The notes beneath the pieces were generated by a model. It saw nothing but the letters and a program-made list of their open reading frames with translations. It did not search any database and was not told the DNA's origin. A DNA stretch of 64,000 nucleotides from Vitis vinifera (lineage: Eukaryota; Streptophyta; Magnoliopsida; Vitales; Vitaceae): assembly GCF_030704535.1 (NCBI RefSeq), contig NC_081823.1, positions 26,962,001-27,026,000 on the forward strand, written 5' to 3'. Shown piece after piece: positions 63,853-64,000 of the stretch (position 1 is its first letter; each line of letters starts with the position of its first letter). Both the position numbers and the translations under genes were made by a program.

Positions 63853-64000
63853 TTGGTGTATTGTAACTCCCAATTTTGTAAAAAAAAAAAAAAAAAATTG
63901 GTCACCAATTTTTTTATATGATTTAATTTCACTTCAACTCTAAAATTTGGTGTAAATACATTAAATTACTATTGATTTTAAATTTTGTCACTTAAATCCC
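63823..64000. other. ATT microsatellite and AT-rich tail
   Basis: (ATT)n at about 63,821-63,853, then a 17-base A run (63,881-63,897) and AT-rich sequence to the window edge. No gene is seen. Confidence 0.6.

Noticed and set aside
1-64000. tRNA, rRNA or snoRNA genes
   Set aside because: None recognised by eye. A covariance-model search (tRNAscan-SE, Rfam) would be decisive.

Overview
This is nuclear plant DNA. It holds seven intron-containing protein genes with GT-AG splice sites, plant-specific protein families (YTH/ECT reader, AGC-VIII kinase with a DFD motif, nepenthesin-type aspartic protease), AT-rich intergenic DNA and decayed LTR retrotransposons. Gene structure, repeat types and gene order suggest a woody eudicot, most likely Vitis (grapevine). 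The species call is inference, because no search could be run.

Layout. 1-3517 (+): the last exons of the nuclear-pore anchor NUA/TPR, truncated by the window edge. 3.5-8.4 kb: AT-rich spacer with two tandem-repeat arrays. 8395-12174 (-): a complete nine-exon m6A reader of the ECT/YTH family. 12.2-31.8 kb: a repeat-dominated block. It contains a complete but gutted Ty3/gypsy-type element (14036-20243, TSD CATCA, tRNA-iMet primer site), a Ty1/copia gag-protease remnant (22.4-23.7 kb), and a 428-bp tandem duplication whose first copy is split by a 2-kb solo LTR of the same family as the gypsy element (24977-26959, TSD AATAC). 31823-34605 (-): a two-exon aspartic protease (NANA-like). 35-45 kb: a second repeat block with copia pol debris on both strands, an isolated copia 3' LTR, palindromic short-repeat clusters and a double-hairpin hAT-type MITE. 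45849-50801 (+): Mediator subunit MED22. 52517-55475 (-): nitrobindin, a heme beta-barrel protein. 56886-59233 (+): an AGC1-type protein kinase. 60172-63606 (+): a 15-exon NADP-isocitrate dehydrogenase.

For the complete genes I rebuilt the exon chains by hand. In each, the phases close and the total length suits the family: ECT 591 aa, aspartic protease 489 aa, MED22 150 aa, nitrobindin 164 aa, kinase 551 aa, ICDH 416 aa. These are independent eukaryotic transcription units, not an operon. MED22 and nitrobindin converge, while nitrobindin and the kinase diverge from a shared 1.4-kb region. From memory, NUA, ECT8, nitrobindin and AGC1.7 are neighbours in Arabidopsis (At1g79280 to At1g79250), and NANA lies next to AGC1.5 on chromosome 3 (At3g12700/At3g12690). 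The window therefore looks like an unfractionated ancestral block. I found no CRISPR array, rRNA, tRNA, biosynthetic cluster or clearly new biological system. The most notable material is the nested retroelement structure and the hairpin-forming repeat clusters.
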